The translations under genes were made by a program, and so were the position numbers. Of a stretch of DNA of 18,046 nucleotides, positions 1 through 7,831 are shown piece after piece (within the stretch, counting starts at the first letter, position 1; every line of letters begins with the position of its first letter). The stretch is taken from positions 1-18,046 of the forward strand of contig VFHG01000156.1 of the NCBI GenBank assembly GCA_009392075.1, given 5' to 3'. The notes under the pieces were generated by a model, which ran no database searches, was not told the DNA's origin, and saw only the letters and a program-made list of their open reading frames with translations. This DNA is from SAR202 cluster bacterium. GTDB taxonomy: Bacteria; Chloroflexota; Dehalococcoidia; UBA3495.

Positions 1-725
1 TGATTGCCATCATTTGGGACCACCGCGCCGCTCTTGGTGAATGTTCCCTGTACGTCGGCGCCTATGTCGTTTATCTGGTGACCAGGGGTTTGGTCCACTC
101 TGATACCCGGTCCGTGGGCTTGGTCAACGGTGAAAAGGTGGTCTCCCTGCAGCGGGACTTGGGGTTCCTCTGGGAGCCGGGTTGGCAATCGTGGGCCTTG
201 GAGAATGTTGAAGCCATGGTAGCGGCTATGAACTGGGTGTACATCATCACTTACTGGCCGGTAATTCTCACCGTGGCCTTCATCCTGTTCATCAAAAACC
301 GCCGGGATTACAACTTCTACCGGACTGTGGTGTTCATCAACCTGTCGGGGGCGTTGCTCACCTTCATGATCTTCCCGGTGGCCTCGCCCTTCGCCATACC
401 CAACGTGGAACTATCGGATTCGATTCAAGAGCTAGGTCCCAAGTTCTACGGCAGCGAGAGTATGGCTTCTTATTACAACATCTCCGCCGCCATGCCCAGC
501 CTTCATTTCAGTTGGACTGTGATCCTAGGGGTGCTGTTCTGGCGGTCTTTCCCTGGTTGTGGCCGTTATCTCGGCCTGCTGTATCCAGTCCTGACGTTCT
601 TCGCCATCACACTCACCGGGAACCATTTTATCCTGGACGCGATGGCCGGAGGGGTGCTTGCAGGATTGTCGTTTGGCGCGGTGTTGTTATTGCAGACAGC
701 ACAACCAAGGTTTTTTAGCCCTTAG
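1..725 (+). CDS. PAP2-superfamily membrane phosphatase/phosphotransferase, 5' end outside window
   Basis: The reading frame is open from base 3 to the stop at 723-725. A GTG at 78 gives 215 aa, but the upstream codons also read as membrane-type protein (LYVGAYVVYLV), so the gene very probably begins before the window. Several hydrophobic segments alternate with short loops. Near the C-terminus are AAMPSLHFSW (PAP2 motif 2, PSLH) and GNHFILDAMAGG (motif 3, with the His and Asp of the phospho-transfer site), the pattern of the Aur1/inositolphosphotransferase-like PAP2_3 branch. The usual KxxxxxxRP motif 1 is not evident in the visible part. Enzymes of this type act on lipid phosphates or transfer phospho-head groups in the membrane; the substrate cannot be told. 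The last 11 bases overlap the end of the convergent coxE-like gene, with no hairpin between them. Confidence 0.8.
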   Translation, partial: IAIIWDHRAALGECSLYVGAYVVYLVTRGLVHSDTRSVGLVNGEKVVSLQRDLGFLWEPGWQSWALENVEAMVAAMNWVYIITYWPVILTVAFILFIKNRRDYNFYRTVVFINLSGALLTFMIFPVASPFAIPNVELSDSIQELGPKFYGSESMASYYNISAAMPSLHFSWTVILGVLFWRSFPGCGRYLGLLYPVLTFFAITLTGNHFILDAMAGGVLAGLSFGAVLLLQTAQPRFFSP

Positions 726-2052
726 GCAGGCGCCGCTTACCCCATTCGGGGTGCTGGAACGATGGCAGGTTTAGACGGTCGATCGGTCGGTTCACCGGAG
801 CAACGGGCTCCGGCTCCGGTTCCTCTGCGGTAGGCGGGCGGTAAGCTTGTCCTAGGTTGCGCTCCGGTCCAAGGCTGCTCAGATGTTGGGCCAAAGATTC
901 CAGGCTATTCAAGTTATGTACCGGAAGGAAATCGTCCACGTAGGGCAGGGCTGCTTTCATTCCCTGGGTTAAGGGCTGATAGCTGGGTGATCCCAATAGC
1001 GGGTTCAGCCAGACCAGCCGATGGCAGCTCCGCTGCAGGCGCGATGTCTCCCGCGCCAGAAGTTCAGGGTCGCCCCGGTCCCAGCCGTCGGAGATGATCA
1101 GCACAACGGCCTGGCCCCGTAACACCCGGCGCAGCCATTGGTAGTTGAAGGTCTTAACCGCGTCGCCGATACGAGTGCCGCCGGCCCAGTCCGGTACTGC
1201 TTTTGAGACCTCGTCGATGGACTGGTCGATGCTCCGGTACTTCAAGTTCCTAGTGATGCGAGTGAGGCGGGTGGCGAACAGGAATGCCTCAAGTTGGTCG
1301 AACCCCCCGGCGATGGTGTGTATGAACTGAAGAAGCATACGTGTGTAACGCTCCATGGAGCCGCTAACGTCGCAGATGAGCACCAAAGAGCGGGACTTTT
1401 GTTTGCGCGATCGATAGGCCAGATCAAGGAATTCTCCGCCGTATTTCAGGCTTCGCCGCATGGTCCGGCGCATGTCCAGCGGACCGCTTTTACCCGGAGT
1501 CAACCGGCGGGTCCGCCGTTGGCCCAGGTCCCAGGTTAGATCAGCCATCATGTGGCGGGCCTCGGCCATCTCCAAGGACGTGAATTCGGAGAAATCCTTC
1601 TGCCGGAAGACCTCTACCCCGCTGTAGGTGCGGTTCAGGTCAACATTCTGGACCGAGTCGTCGTCCGGGTCGCCTACCATCGTTCCGGCGCCTTCGGGCT
1701 CATCGTCACCGCCGGAGCTTACCTGCGGTTTACGGAAGCGCTTCTGTTCGCCCAGGGAGCGCAGGTCCATGGTGGTGGTGCGGTCGGAAGGCTTGCGCCA
1801 GAACACCTGGAAAGCCTCGTCGAAGATGGGAAGGTCCTGCTTACGGTGCACCAGGATGCTGCGAGCCGCCTGGAAGAACTCCCCTCGTTTGCCGATGGAC
1901 ACATGGTCGGTGGCGCGAACCAGGTCCAGCATGTTGCCGGAACCGATCTCCAGTCCCACCCGGCGCAGCATCTCTCCGAACAGCGTCAGGCTATGTAGGA
2001 TATGGCCGTCAGGGCCAGCGTCGTTGGGAAGGATTGGTATTGGGCCAGACAT
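715..2052 (-). CDS. coxE: CoxE-like VWA-domain protein
   Basis: 445 aa. The N-terminal half (about 1-215) is the CoxE-type helical region with an acidic, low-complexity stretch near 110-140. A von Willebrand A domain follows at about 220-400. The metal (MIDAS) motif is visible as D228-VSGS, with the supporting GGT at 291-293 and SDGWDRG at 321-327. A proline/glutamate-rich tail follows. In carbon monoxide dehydrogenase operons CoxE works with the AAA+ protein CoxD in maturing the molybdenum-copper site. More generally, MoxR/VWA pairs act as metal-cofactor insertion or complex-remodelling chaperones. The gene starts 2 bases after the coxD-like stop, so the two are almost certainly co-transcribed and probably translationally coupled. 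No CO dehydrogenase subunits (coxM/S/L) lie in the window, so the client is unknown. Its 3' end overlaps the PAP2 gene by 11 bp. Confidence 0.88.
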   Translation of the reverse strand: MSGPIPILPNDAGPDGHILHSLTLFGEMLRRVGLEIGSGNMLDLVRATDHVSIGKRGEFFQAARSILVHRKQDLPIFDEAFQVFWRKPSDRTTTMDLRSLGEQKRFRKPQVSSGGDDEPEGAGTMVGDPDDDSVQNVDLNRTYSGVEVFRQKDFSEFTSLEMAEARHMMADLTWDLGQRRTRRLTPGKSGPLDMRRTMRRSLKYGGEFLDLAYRSRKQKSRSLVLICDVSGSMERYTRMLLQFIHTIAGGFDQLEAFLFATRLTRITRNLKYRSIDQSIDEVSKAVPDWAGGTRIGDAVKTFNYQWLRRVLRGQAVVLIISDGWDRGDPELLARETSRLQRSCHRLVWLNPLLGSPSYQPLTQGMKAALPYVDDFLPVHNLNSLESLAQHLSSLGPERNLGQAYRPPTAEEPEPEPVAPVNRPIDRLNLPSFQHPEWGKRRLPKG

Positions 2053-2054
2053 GA

Positions 2055-3005
2055 TTATCCGCGGCGGCGGCCGCCACGGCGTGGGCCGCGGTTCTTGGAG
2101 CGTTCCAACATGGCCCGCACCGGCTCGCCTTTGACCGACTCAATATCGTCCTGGTACTTGAGCATCATGCCCAGGGTATCGTCAATCACCGACGGGTCAA
2201 GTTCGGTCTGGTTTAAAGCCAGCAGCGCCGACAGCCAGTCCAAAGTCTCAGAAACGCCGGGAATCTTGAAAAGCTCGGTCTCCCGCATCTCCTGAATGAA
2301 CGCCGTCACTTGCTCAGCCAGCTTGCGGGGTGCGTCGGGGATCCTGGCGCTGATGATCTGGAGTTCCTTCTGGTAGTCGGGGTAGTCCACCCAGTAATAA
2401 AGGCAGCGCCGCTTAAGGGCGTCGTGGATCTCCCGGGTCCGGTTGGAGGTGATGATTACGATGGGCGGATGGGCCGCCTTGAAGGTACCCAATTCAGGGA
2501 TGGTTATCTGGTAGTCGGCGAGAAGTTCTAGGAGGAAGCCCTCAAATTCTTCATCTGAGCGGTCAAGTTCGTCGATCAGGAGGACCGGCGGTCTCTCTTC
2601 GGCCTCATCGATGGCCTGGAGTAAGGGTCGTTTGATGAGAAAGTTCTCGCTGAATAGGTCGGCGTTGGCGGCTTCCCGGTCGATGTCACCTGCCGCCTCC
2701 ATCAGGCGAATCTCCAAGACCTGGCGAGTGTGGTTCCACTCGTAAACTGCCTGGTTGACGTCCAGTCCTTCATAGCATTGCAGGCGTATCAGCTTGGTGC
2801 CCAGTCCGGCGGCCAGGGCGCGGGCGATCTCGGTCTTGCCGACCCCGGCCTCCCCCTCCAGGAACAGAGGCCGTTGCAGCTTCATAGCCAGGAATATGGG
2901 AACTGCCAGGGCCCGATCGGAGATGTAGACCTGATCGCGGAGCAGGTTCTGTACTTCTTCGATGGACTCGGGAGCTTTGTACTCAGTGGTCGTCAATGGG
3001 GTCAC
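2055..3005 (-). CDS. coxD: CoxD-like MoxR-family AAA+ ATPase
   Basis: 316 aa AAA+ ATPase of the MoxR/CoxD group. Walker A is GEAGVGKT (51-58), Walker B VLLIDELD (141-148), the sensor-1 Asn is in IITSNRT (188) and candidate arginine fingers are in LKRRCLYYW (199-200). The C-terminus is very basic (RGPRRGGRRRG), which is unusual and may contact the acidic stretch of the VWA partner; that is inference. The start is GTG at 3005 and no strong ribosome-binding site precedes it; a TTG four codons-scale downstream is an alternative. It is the first gene of a two-gene operon with coxE (2-bp gap). In CO dehydrogenase maturation CoxD is implicated in adding sulfur to the Mo centre. Here the nearest Mo enzymes are the two sulfite-oxidase-type proteins 3-6 kb away, which are not known to need CoxD. 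Confidence 0.9.
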   Translation of the reverse strand: MTPLTTTEYKAPESIEEVQNLLRDQVYISDRALAVPIFLAMKLQRPLFLEGEAGVGKTEIARALAAGLGTKLIRLQCYEGLDVNQAVYEWNHTRQVLEIRLMEAAGDIDREAANADLFSENFLIKRPLLQAIDEAEERPPVLLIDELDRSDEEFEGFLLELLADYQITIPELGTFKAAHPPIVIITSNRTREIHDALKRRCLYYWVDYPDYQKELQIISARIPDAPRKLAEQVTAFIQEMRETELFKIPGVSETLDWLSALLALNQTELDPSVIDDTLGMMLKYQDDIESVKGEPVRAMLERSKNRGPRRGGRRRG

Positions 3006-3051
3006 CGTCTTTCGGGAGATTGAGTCTGGGTCTGGTCAGGCACGGTAAAAT

Positions 3052-3057
3052 ATTGTA
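3052..3057 (-). promoter_or_regulatory. candidate -10 element (TACAAT) for coxD-coxE
   Basis: On the minus strand TACAAT follows GGGA about 46 bases before the GTG of the coxD-like gene, in the only AT-rich patch of this short gap. No convincing -35 hexamer is visible at 16-18 bp, so this is a weak call. Confidence 0.3.
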
Positions 3058-3100
3058 TCCCAAAGGTGTTGGGCGCACCACTGTTACCGGCACAGAAGGG

Positions 3101-3730
3101 TTAGTCCAACGGAGGAACGAACACGGACTGGAGGAACCGCCGGACCAGCTGGCCCAGACGGGTCCAGTGGTCGTTCAGGGATTCCAGTTCATCTGGAGTC
3201 AGTTCCTTGTAGGTCTTCCCGTACTTAGGGAAGTTCCAAACGGTGAAGGCCCAGAATTCAGGCACCGGACCGGGTTGGCGGACCCGGACTATCTCCCCGA
3301 CAGCCCCAAGAAGCTCCCAGGAAGCTAAAAGCCGCCCTTTATAGGCGATGGCCAGCGCCTCGGCCCAGGAGGCGTTTCTGTCTGTTCCGTTGAAGGGCTC
3401 CATGAGTTCTAACAAACGGTCTACCCGCTGGGAGTCGTCTACATCCGGGCCGGGGAACCTTCGTGTGTGACGGCTCTCCCAGGCCGGGCCCAATGCAGGT
3501 ATGACCAATCCACCGTCGGAGGCGATGGCGAGCATGGCGCCGGCCGCGGACCAGGCGATGGCTTTCTCTTCGGCGATGAGGCGGTGGTTGTCACCATCTT
3601 CATCGGGCGATGCAGCGACCCCGGCTTCGGTGGGGGTTACGGGGTTGAATCGGAGGCCATCCAGCAGAGACTGAAAGGCGCGCTGTTTGTCGCCGTTTCC
3701 GGTGGCCAGCAGGATGGGTTGAGCGTCCAT
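3101..3730 (-). CDS. HAM1/ITPase-like non-canonical purine NTP pyrophosphatase, divergent
   Basis: 209 aa, the usual length for the Ham1/RdgB family, which hydrolyses dITP/ITP/XTP to monophosphates to keep damaged purines out of nucleic acids. The N-terminal signature LLATGNGDKQ (7-16) matches the family's ATGNxxK loop. NHRLIAEEKA (48-57) fits the NAxxKA helix, and ASDGGLVIPALG (70-81) fits the (E)DSGLxVDALG motif that carries the catalytic Asp. The later GxPG and C-terminal SHRG motifs are not recognisable: the end reads NDHWTRLGQLVRRF. The enzyme may thus have altered nucleotide specificity or act on another nucleotide. It begins 12 bases after the stop of the cyclase-family gene, so it is the last gene of a likely three-gene operon. 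Confidence 0.72.
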   Translation of the reverse strand: MDAQPILLATGNGDKQRAFQSLLDGLRFNPVTPTEAGVAASPDEDGDNHRLIAEEKAIAWSAAGAMLAIASDGGLVIPALGPAWESRHTRRFPGPDVDDSQRVDRLLELMEPFNGTDRNASWAEALAIAYKGRLLASWELLGAVGEIVRVRQPGPVPEFWAFTVWNFPKYGKTYKELTPDELESLNDHWTRLGQLVRRFLQSVFVPPLD

Positions 3731-3742
3731 ATCGGGACCCGG

Positions 3743-4417
3743 CTAAAGGATACGGGCCACCGCCCTGGTGGCGGCGCCGTCTCCCCCCTTGAGTTTGAGA
3801 GGCAGGGCCCAGAGCTCAAATTCCTTGCCAATCAACTTATCCAGGTTGATCAGGTTCTCGATGAGCGGGATATTCTGTCCCAGCAACAGCCGGTGGACTG
3901 GGAAGTCTTTGATGGTGGATTGTGGCGAGTCCGGGTGCTTGTCGATGGGAAAATCGACGGCCACGGCGTTGGCGTCGCACTCGGCCAAGTAGGCGGCGCC
4001 ATCGGTGCTGAGATAGGGGCCGTGGCCATAGAAACGCGGCCCACCGGACTCGATCTCCGCCCAGCCGGTGAACAGAATGGCTATCTTGCCCTTTACCGAT
4101 TCGAGGTTGGCGCCGGCGTCGGTAAGCTCGGAGACTGACAACGGCGACTGCCCCTTGGCTACGGTACGGAGGTCCAACAAAAGGGCCGGGCCGGAGTATT
4201 TCTCCAGCGGCATGTCTTCGATGGTGGTGGCGCCATCCACGAAATGGAAAGGGGCATCAACGTGGGTACCGATATGGGTTGCCAGGCACAGTTTCTGGTT
4301 AGAGCGGGCGTGGGTGGCGTGAGTCTGGATGGACTCGGTCTCCACGCCGACGAGCCCGGGCACAAGACTTACACGTTCGCTGCCCAGCGTTAGGGTCAAA
4401 TCGATCAGTTCAGTCAT
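3743..4417 (-). CDS. cyclase-family hydrolase (kynurenine-formamidase-like)
   Basis: 224 aa member of the cyclase family (PF04199), metal-dependent amide/ester hydrolases that include bacterial kynurenine formamidase KynB and isatin hydrolase. The diagnostic HxGTHxDxPxH metal motif is intact: H48, H52, D54 and H58 in ATHIGTHVDAPFHF. The family's later signature is present as LLLGQNIPLIENL and near the C-terminus as LPLKLKGGDGAATRAVA. The start ATG at 4417 follows an AGGGGGT ribosome-binding site. It lies 45 bp after the MFS gene and 12 bp before the HAM1-like gene. With the transporter upstream, uptake and hydrolysis of a small cyclic amide or N-formyl compound is a reasonable guess. No other tryptophan-catabolism gene is nearby, so I do not name it kynB. 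Confidence 0.87.
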   Translation of the reverse strand: MTELIDLTLTLGSERVSLVPGLVGVETESIQTHATHARSNQKLCLATHIGTHVDAPFHFVDGATTIEDMPLEKYSGPALLLDLRTVAKGQSPLSVSELTDAGANLESVKGKIAILFTGWAEIESGGPRFYGHGPYLSTDGAAYLAECDANAVAVDFPIDKHPDSPQSTIKDFPVHRLLLGQNIPLIENLINLDKLIGKEFELWALPLKLKGGDGAATRAVARIL

Positions 4418-4462
4418 GCCGCGTACCCCCTAAATTACTTCCCGATTGACGTGGTTCGCCGG

Positions 4463-5848
4463 TTAGTCCGAGTCCATCTGCTCTATGAGCGCCGCCCGCG
4501 TGGCTTGCTCCGCGATTTGCTGGGTGGTCCTGGCCTCGGAAGGCAGTCCGCTCTCCCAGTCTGGTATCAGTATCGTTTTGCCGGACTCCATGCTGTAGAT
4601 TACCAACGCCCCGGTGAAGCTGAAGAACATGGACATGGCGAGCGCTGGATTGAACGAGCCGGTGGCATAGATAGCCAGCCCGCCCAACACCGTGGCGGCA
4701 GCATGGCCGGTAAGTGCGCCCATCATCTCGAACCCATAAAGAGTCGCCAATGGGCCTGAGCCGAAATATTGGCGGTTGACCACCAGGTACGCTGACATCT
4801 CGCCCCCGAATCCCAACCCAAACAATATGGCAAACAGATAGAAGGCATAGGCATCATGGGCCCAGAACAACACCAGGACCGTGATTCCCTGGACGAACAA
4901 GGCCGTCATCATGACTGGTTTTGCGCCCATGCGCTCGGCTAAGATCGGAGCGATGAACCGGCCCACGATGCTGAATACCGAGATCAGAGCCAGGATGAAC
5001 GATGCGGCTCCGAGGCTGACTCCCTGCTCGATGGCCAAAGGAATCGAATAGATCAAAACGATGCCGTGCCCGGCGCAGCCCAGGCCGTGGATCGTGGGCA
5101 GGTTCCAGAATGCCCGGGTGCGGCGCATGGCTTTGTTGAAGACCTTAAGCCGCAAGCGCTCGATCTCTTTGCCCCGGAATATCTCAGGCGGGTCGCCTGC
5201 ACTGGAACCGAATGCAGTCGTGTTCAGATCAGCCGGTTTGGAATGGAAGAAGAATGTTAAAACAGCAAGTGTTCCGCCGCCGCCCAATCCGATGACGGTG
5301 AATGTGGCCTGCCAACCGAAGGCGTCCAGAAGGCCCGCTATCCCCGGCGCGACCGCAGCCGCTCCAACACCACCTGAGGCCCAGAGGAGCCCTGTGGCCA
5401 GGCCCAACCGCTGTTTAAACCACCCGTTGACAGAGGCCAATATGGGGACCATTGCCAGTGATTGGGTGACCGAAAGGAGGACTCCGAAGTACAGGAAGAA
5501 CTGCCAGAGTTCGGTCACAGTTCCAATCAAAACCATGCTGACGGCATACAGAATGCCGCAAGCGAACATCATCGGCCTGGCGCCGTACCGGTCGCCTAGC
5601 ATACCGGTTATCGGGGCTACCAATGCTCCGCACAGATAATAGGTTGCCAGAGCAGCGCCGATCAGGCCCATGTTCCAGCCGAAACCGCCGTCCGGGTCGT
5701 TCAGCGGCGCGACCATAATCCCAGCCGCCATGCTGATGGACTGGCCGACTATCTGGGCCACAGCCAAGATGGCCAATATGATCCAAGCCCGGTGGATGCC
5801 CTTTGGGGAGCGCGAGATTGCAGAGGTAGGGGTGGTGGTGACCGCCAT
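4463..5848 (-). CDS. MFS transporter, monocarboxylate/oxalate-formate antiporter-like
   Basis: 461 aa with about 12 hydrophobic segments in the two-half arrangement of major-facilitator proteins. GDRYGARPMM in the loop after the second segment is the motif-A type signature, and a hydrophilic loop of about 50 residues (FFFHSKPADLN... to MRRTRAFW) separates the halves. Overall it resembles the OFA/monocarboxylate group (oxalate:formate antiporter relatives); that grouping is from general pattern, not a search. It is first in the likely operon with the cyclase-family hydrolase and the HAM1-like protein. No Shine-Dalgarno sequence is visible before the ATG at 5848, but a strong hairpin containing GGAGG lies just upstream (5865-5897). 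The substrate is unknown; an organic acid is most likely. Confidence 0.87.
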   Translation of the reverse strand: MAVTTTPTSAISRSPKGIHRAWIILAILAVAQIVGQSISMAAGIMVAPLNDPDGGFGWNMGLIGAALATYYLCGALVAPITGMLGDRYGARPMMFACGILYAVSMVLIGTVTELWQFFLYFGVLLSVTQSLAMVPILASVNGWFKQRLGLATGLLWASGGVGAAAVAPGIAGLLDAFGWQATFTVIGLGGGGTLAVLTFFFHSKPADLNTTAFGSSAGDPPEIFRGKEIERLRLKVFNKAMRRTRAFWNLPTIHGLGCAGHGIVLIYSIPLAIEQGVSLGAASFILALISVFSIVGRFIAPILAERMGAKPVMMTALFVQGITVLVLFWAHDAYAFYLFAILFGLGFGGEMSAYLVVNRQYFGSGPLATLYGFEMMGALTGHAAATVLGGLAIYATGSFNPALAMSMFFSFTGALVIYSMESGKTILIPDWESGLPSEARTTQQIAEQATRAALIEQMDSD

Positions 5849-5864
5849 GGTAGTGGTTCAGTTT

Positions 5865-5897
5865 AAAGGAGGCCGGTCGATTCGGTCGGCCTCCTTT
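5865..5897. terminator. GC-rich hairpin between the small secreted protein gene and the MFS gene
   Basis: AAAGGAGGCCG (5865-5875) pairs perfectly with CGGCCTCCTTT (5887-5897) around an 11-nt loop. On the minus strand it follows the stop of the gene at 5941-6219 and precedes the MFS start by about 16 bases. The T-tract after the stem is short (TTTAAAC), so termination is plausible but not certain. It could equally be a 5' leader hairpin of the MFS operon. Confidence 0.55.
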
Positions 5898-5940
5898 CGT
5901 CCTTTTGGTTTATTTGTTGATCGCCGGGGTTGACTCAAGC

Positions 5941-6219
5941 CTAGTGTAGAGGGCAAGCCCTTAAGAAAGCGCCGCCCCACCAAGTGTCGCTGGCCGATTC
6001 CTGGCCGTCTAGGCGGGCTACTTGGTATGGCCTGGCGTTCTGGTCCTGGAGATTGTTGCCGCTCAGGGTCGGGCTTGTGCCCGGCAGCCCGAAAGCCAGA
6101 GTGCGTTGGGCGGTGTCAGCCGACACCGCCCAGGCCCCGAAGAATATGATCAGGGCGATGACTATGGCCAGAACCACGGAGAACGTAAGCGGGACTGGTA
6201 TGTGTCTTGTTGTGCTCAA
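5941..6219 (-). CDS. small signal-anchored/secreted protein, unknown function
   Basis: 92 aa if the TTG at 6219 is used; no ATG or GTG is available upstream in frame before a stop, and no clear ribosome-binding site is seen. Residues 11-31 form one strong hydrophobic helix, followed by AVSA-DT (31-36), which reads as a signal-peptidase site. The remaining 55 or so residues are polar and end in WWGGAFLRACPLH, with a single Cys and no haem- or metal-binding motif. I do not recognise the family. It lies 66 bp downstream of the first sulfite-oxidase-type gene on the same strand, so it may be co-transcribed and could be an exported or membrane partner. The signal-peptide region contains a perfect 11-bp hairpin (6107-6132). 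Confidence 0.5.
   Translation of the reverse strand: MSTTRHIPVPLTFSVVLAIVIALIIFFGAWAVSADTAQRTLAFGLPGTSPTLSGNNLQDQNARPYQVARLDGQESASDTWWGGAFLRACPLH
6107..6132. repeat. perfect 11-bp inverted repeat inside the small secreted protein gene
   Basis: TGGGCGGTGTC (6107-6117) and GACACCGCCCA (6122-6132) are exact reverse complements separated by AGCC. In the minus-strand gene they encode WAVSADTAQ, spanning the predicted signal-peptide cleavage site. Confidence 0.7.
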
Positions 6220-6285
6220 ATTGTGATCTGCTTCGGTTGAACGATTCCCCCAAAGAATGGTTCCTATGGACTAAAGCCGCCGGAC

Positions 6286-7395
6286 TTAGTCCCGGACTTC
6301 CACCTCAAACGGGAAGACCATGTTGTTGCCGTAGCCCCGGCCGTCCCAGGGATTCGGGAATTCCATCGGCTGGGTGACTCCCAGCACGTTGGTGGCCCGG
6401 CACATGAGGGTATATTTACCCTCGGCGGGCGGGGTCCAGTTGTGTTCCCACCGGTACCAGGAGTAGCCTACCCGGTCGTGGAGTTTCTGGACCGGGTTCC
6501 AGGTCTCTCCGCCATCGGTGCTGATCTCAACTTCTTCGATGTCCTCTTCGCCGGACCAGGCGGCGCCGGCCAAGTTATAACCACTGGTGGGAATGGTCTC
6601 GCCGGGGACCGGGTTGGTGATGATGGATTTCACCTGAAGCTTATTGTAATAGCGGTACGGCTCTGGGCTGCCGGGCTCGTTCATGGTCATGTACCGCTCG
6701 GTCATGTAGAAGCCTTTGAACTCATGGTCCAAGACGTGGATGCCGACCAGCCACTTGACGGAGTTCATGCCGTACCATCCAGAGACTAGGAGACGCAGCG
6801 GAAACCCGTGGTCCTTGGGCAACGGCTCTCCGTTCATTTCATAGGCCAAGATGGTGTCCTCGTGCAGGGCTTTGGCCATGGGCAGGCTGCGCTCGTAGGT
6901 CACCTCCGCGGGGTCGCTCACTACTTCGTCGGCACCGTGATCGGCGCCTTCGAACATCACTTCGACCGCTGAGTCCTTGACTCCAGCCAGTTCCAGTACG
7001 TCCTTGAGGGAGACTCCGGCCCATTCCGCGTTGCCCATGATGCCGTGACCCTTGATCTGCTCCATCACAGAGCTGATGCGCAAAGCCTTGGTGTAATAAT
7101 CGGGCACCGGGCTGTTGCCGCAGCATTCGAAGGTTACTTGGAAGCGCTTTTGGGGCAACTTTTTGAGGTCTTCAAACGATAGTGTGACGGTCCGCTCAAC
7201 TTCTCCGTCTATCTTCAGTTCAAAGGTGTTGATATCAATCTCAGGGCTGTCCTTCCAGTGGTTCCGGATGTAGAAAAGGTCGTTGGGTACGATGTTTTCT
7301 TGCAAGCCCTGCGGGGGCACGGCCCAGGTCCGAAGGCCGGCGTTCGTCGGGATTATCTGCGGTTCTGCTTTGGTGCCAATCTGTGGCAGGGCCAT
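6286..7395 (-). CDS. sulfite-oxidase-family molybdopterin enzyme, paralogue 1
   Basis: 369 aa. The Mo-cofactor domain (about 50-225) contains FECCGNS, with C91 in the position of the molybdenum-ligating Cys of sulfite oxidases (family QCAGNR), then EWAGVSLKDVLELAG, KALHEDTILAYEMNG and GFPLRLLVSGWYGMNSVKWL, all typical. The Mo-co dimerisation domain follows (about 250-369), with EVEISTDGGETWNP and YTLMCRATNVLG. There is no cytochrome b5 domain, no haem motif and no Tat or Sec signal, so it appears cytoplasmic with an unknown electron acceptor. The Arg that usually follows CxGN is Ser here, and a second Cys (C92) sits next to the ligand. GGAGGAG precedes the ATG. It is clustered with a second paralogue, two cupins and a small secreted protein. 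Sulfite is the default substrate but is not proven. Confidence 0.9.
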   Translation of the reverse strand: MALPQIGTKAEPQIIPTNAGLRTWAVPPQGLQENIVPNDLFYIRNHWKDSPEIDINTFELKIDGEVERTVTLSFEDLKKLPQKRFQVTFECCGNSPVPDYYTKALRISSVMEQIKGHGIMGNAEWAGVSLKDVLELAGVKDSAVEVMFEGADHGADEVVSDPAEVTYERSLPMAKALHEDTILAYEMNGEPLPKDHGFPLRLLVSGWYGMNSVKWLVGIHVLDHEFKGFYMTERYMTMNEPGSPEPYRYYNKLQVKSIITNPVPGETIPTSGYNLAGAAWSGEEDIEEVEISTDGGETWNPVQKLHDRVGYSWYRWEHNWTPPAEGKYTLMCRATNVLGVTQPMEFPNPWDGRGYGNNMVFPFEVEVRD

Positions 7396-7446
7396 TTGGG
7401 CTCCTCCTCAAAATGTTTTCGTGATTTCCGCTAAGCTGAAAGGCGG

Positions 7447-7797
7447 CTATTCCAGGTGTTCCGTTTCTAGGTCGGCCGCCGGATATGTGATCAGCAGCAA
7501 TGCCGGCGTCCAGAGGTGATGGATCAGTTTGTGAGGCAGGCCCGGCGGGGCCAACAAGGTGGTGCCTGCCCGCACCGTCCGGATCTCGTCACCCAGAATC
7601 ACCTGGATGGCGCCGGTCAATACCTGGATGGAGACATCTACTGGATGTGTGTGCATCCGGCCCTCATAACCTGGAGATATCTCTACTTCTTTCACGGTCA
7701 ATGATACCGCACCCTGGTCTTTAGATACCAGATACCGCTCCCGCACCCGCTCCATGGTTGGGGCTAGTCGGACATCTGCATGGTCGATTATCGGCAT
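7447..7797 (-). CDS. small single-domain cupin
   Basis: 116 aa, one cupin barrel. Cupin motif 1 is visible as GRMHTHPVDVSIQVLTG with metal-type H49 and H51, and motif 2 as LLAPPGLPHKLIHH with H89. GGAGG precedes the ATG at 7797. Such stand-alone cupins bind a metal and may be dioxygenases, isomerases or sensors; nothing here decides which. Its position between two sulfite-oxidase-type genes (51 bp before one and 79 bp after the other) suggests that it belongs to the same pathway. Confidence 0.82.
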   Translation of the reverse strand: MPIIDHADVRLAPTMERVRERYLVSKDQGAVSLTVKEVEISPGYEGRMHTHPVDVSIQVLTGAIQVILGDEIRTVRAGTTLLAPPGLPHKLIHHLWTPALLLITYPAADLETEHLE

Positions 7798-7831
7798 GGG
7801 TTCCTCCGGGTTTAGTTCGTTCTGCCGCTGG

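Noticed and set aside
1552..2134. Long + strand open frames opposite the coxE-like gene
   Set aside because: They are antisense to a protein with clear VWA motifs, have no ribosome-binding site and show no family pattern; GC-rich codons leave such frames open.
3467..4138. 223-codon + strand frame across the HAM1-like and cyclase-family genes
   Set aside because: It spans two genes with recognisable motifs on the other strand, and its own translation is glycine- and valine-rich without any motif.
3743..4417. Naming the cyclase-family gene kynB
   Set aside because: The metal motif is shared by several hydrolases and no tryptophan dioxygenase or kynureninase gene is nearby.
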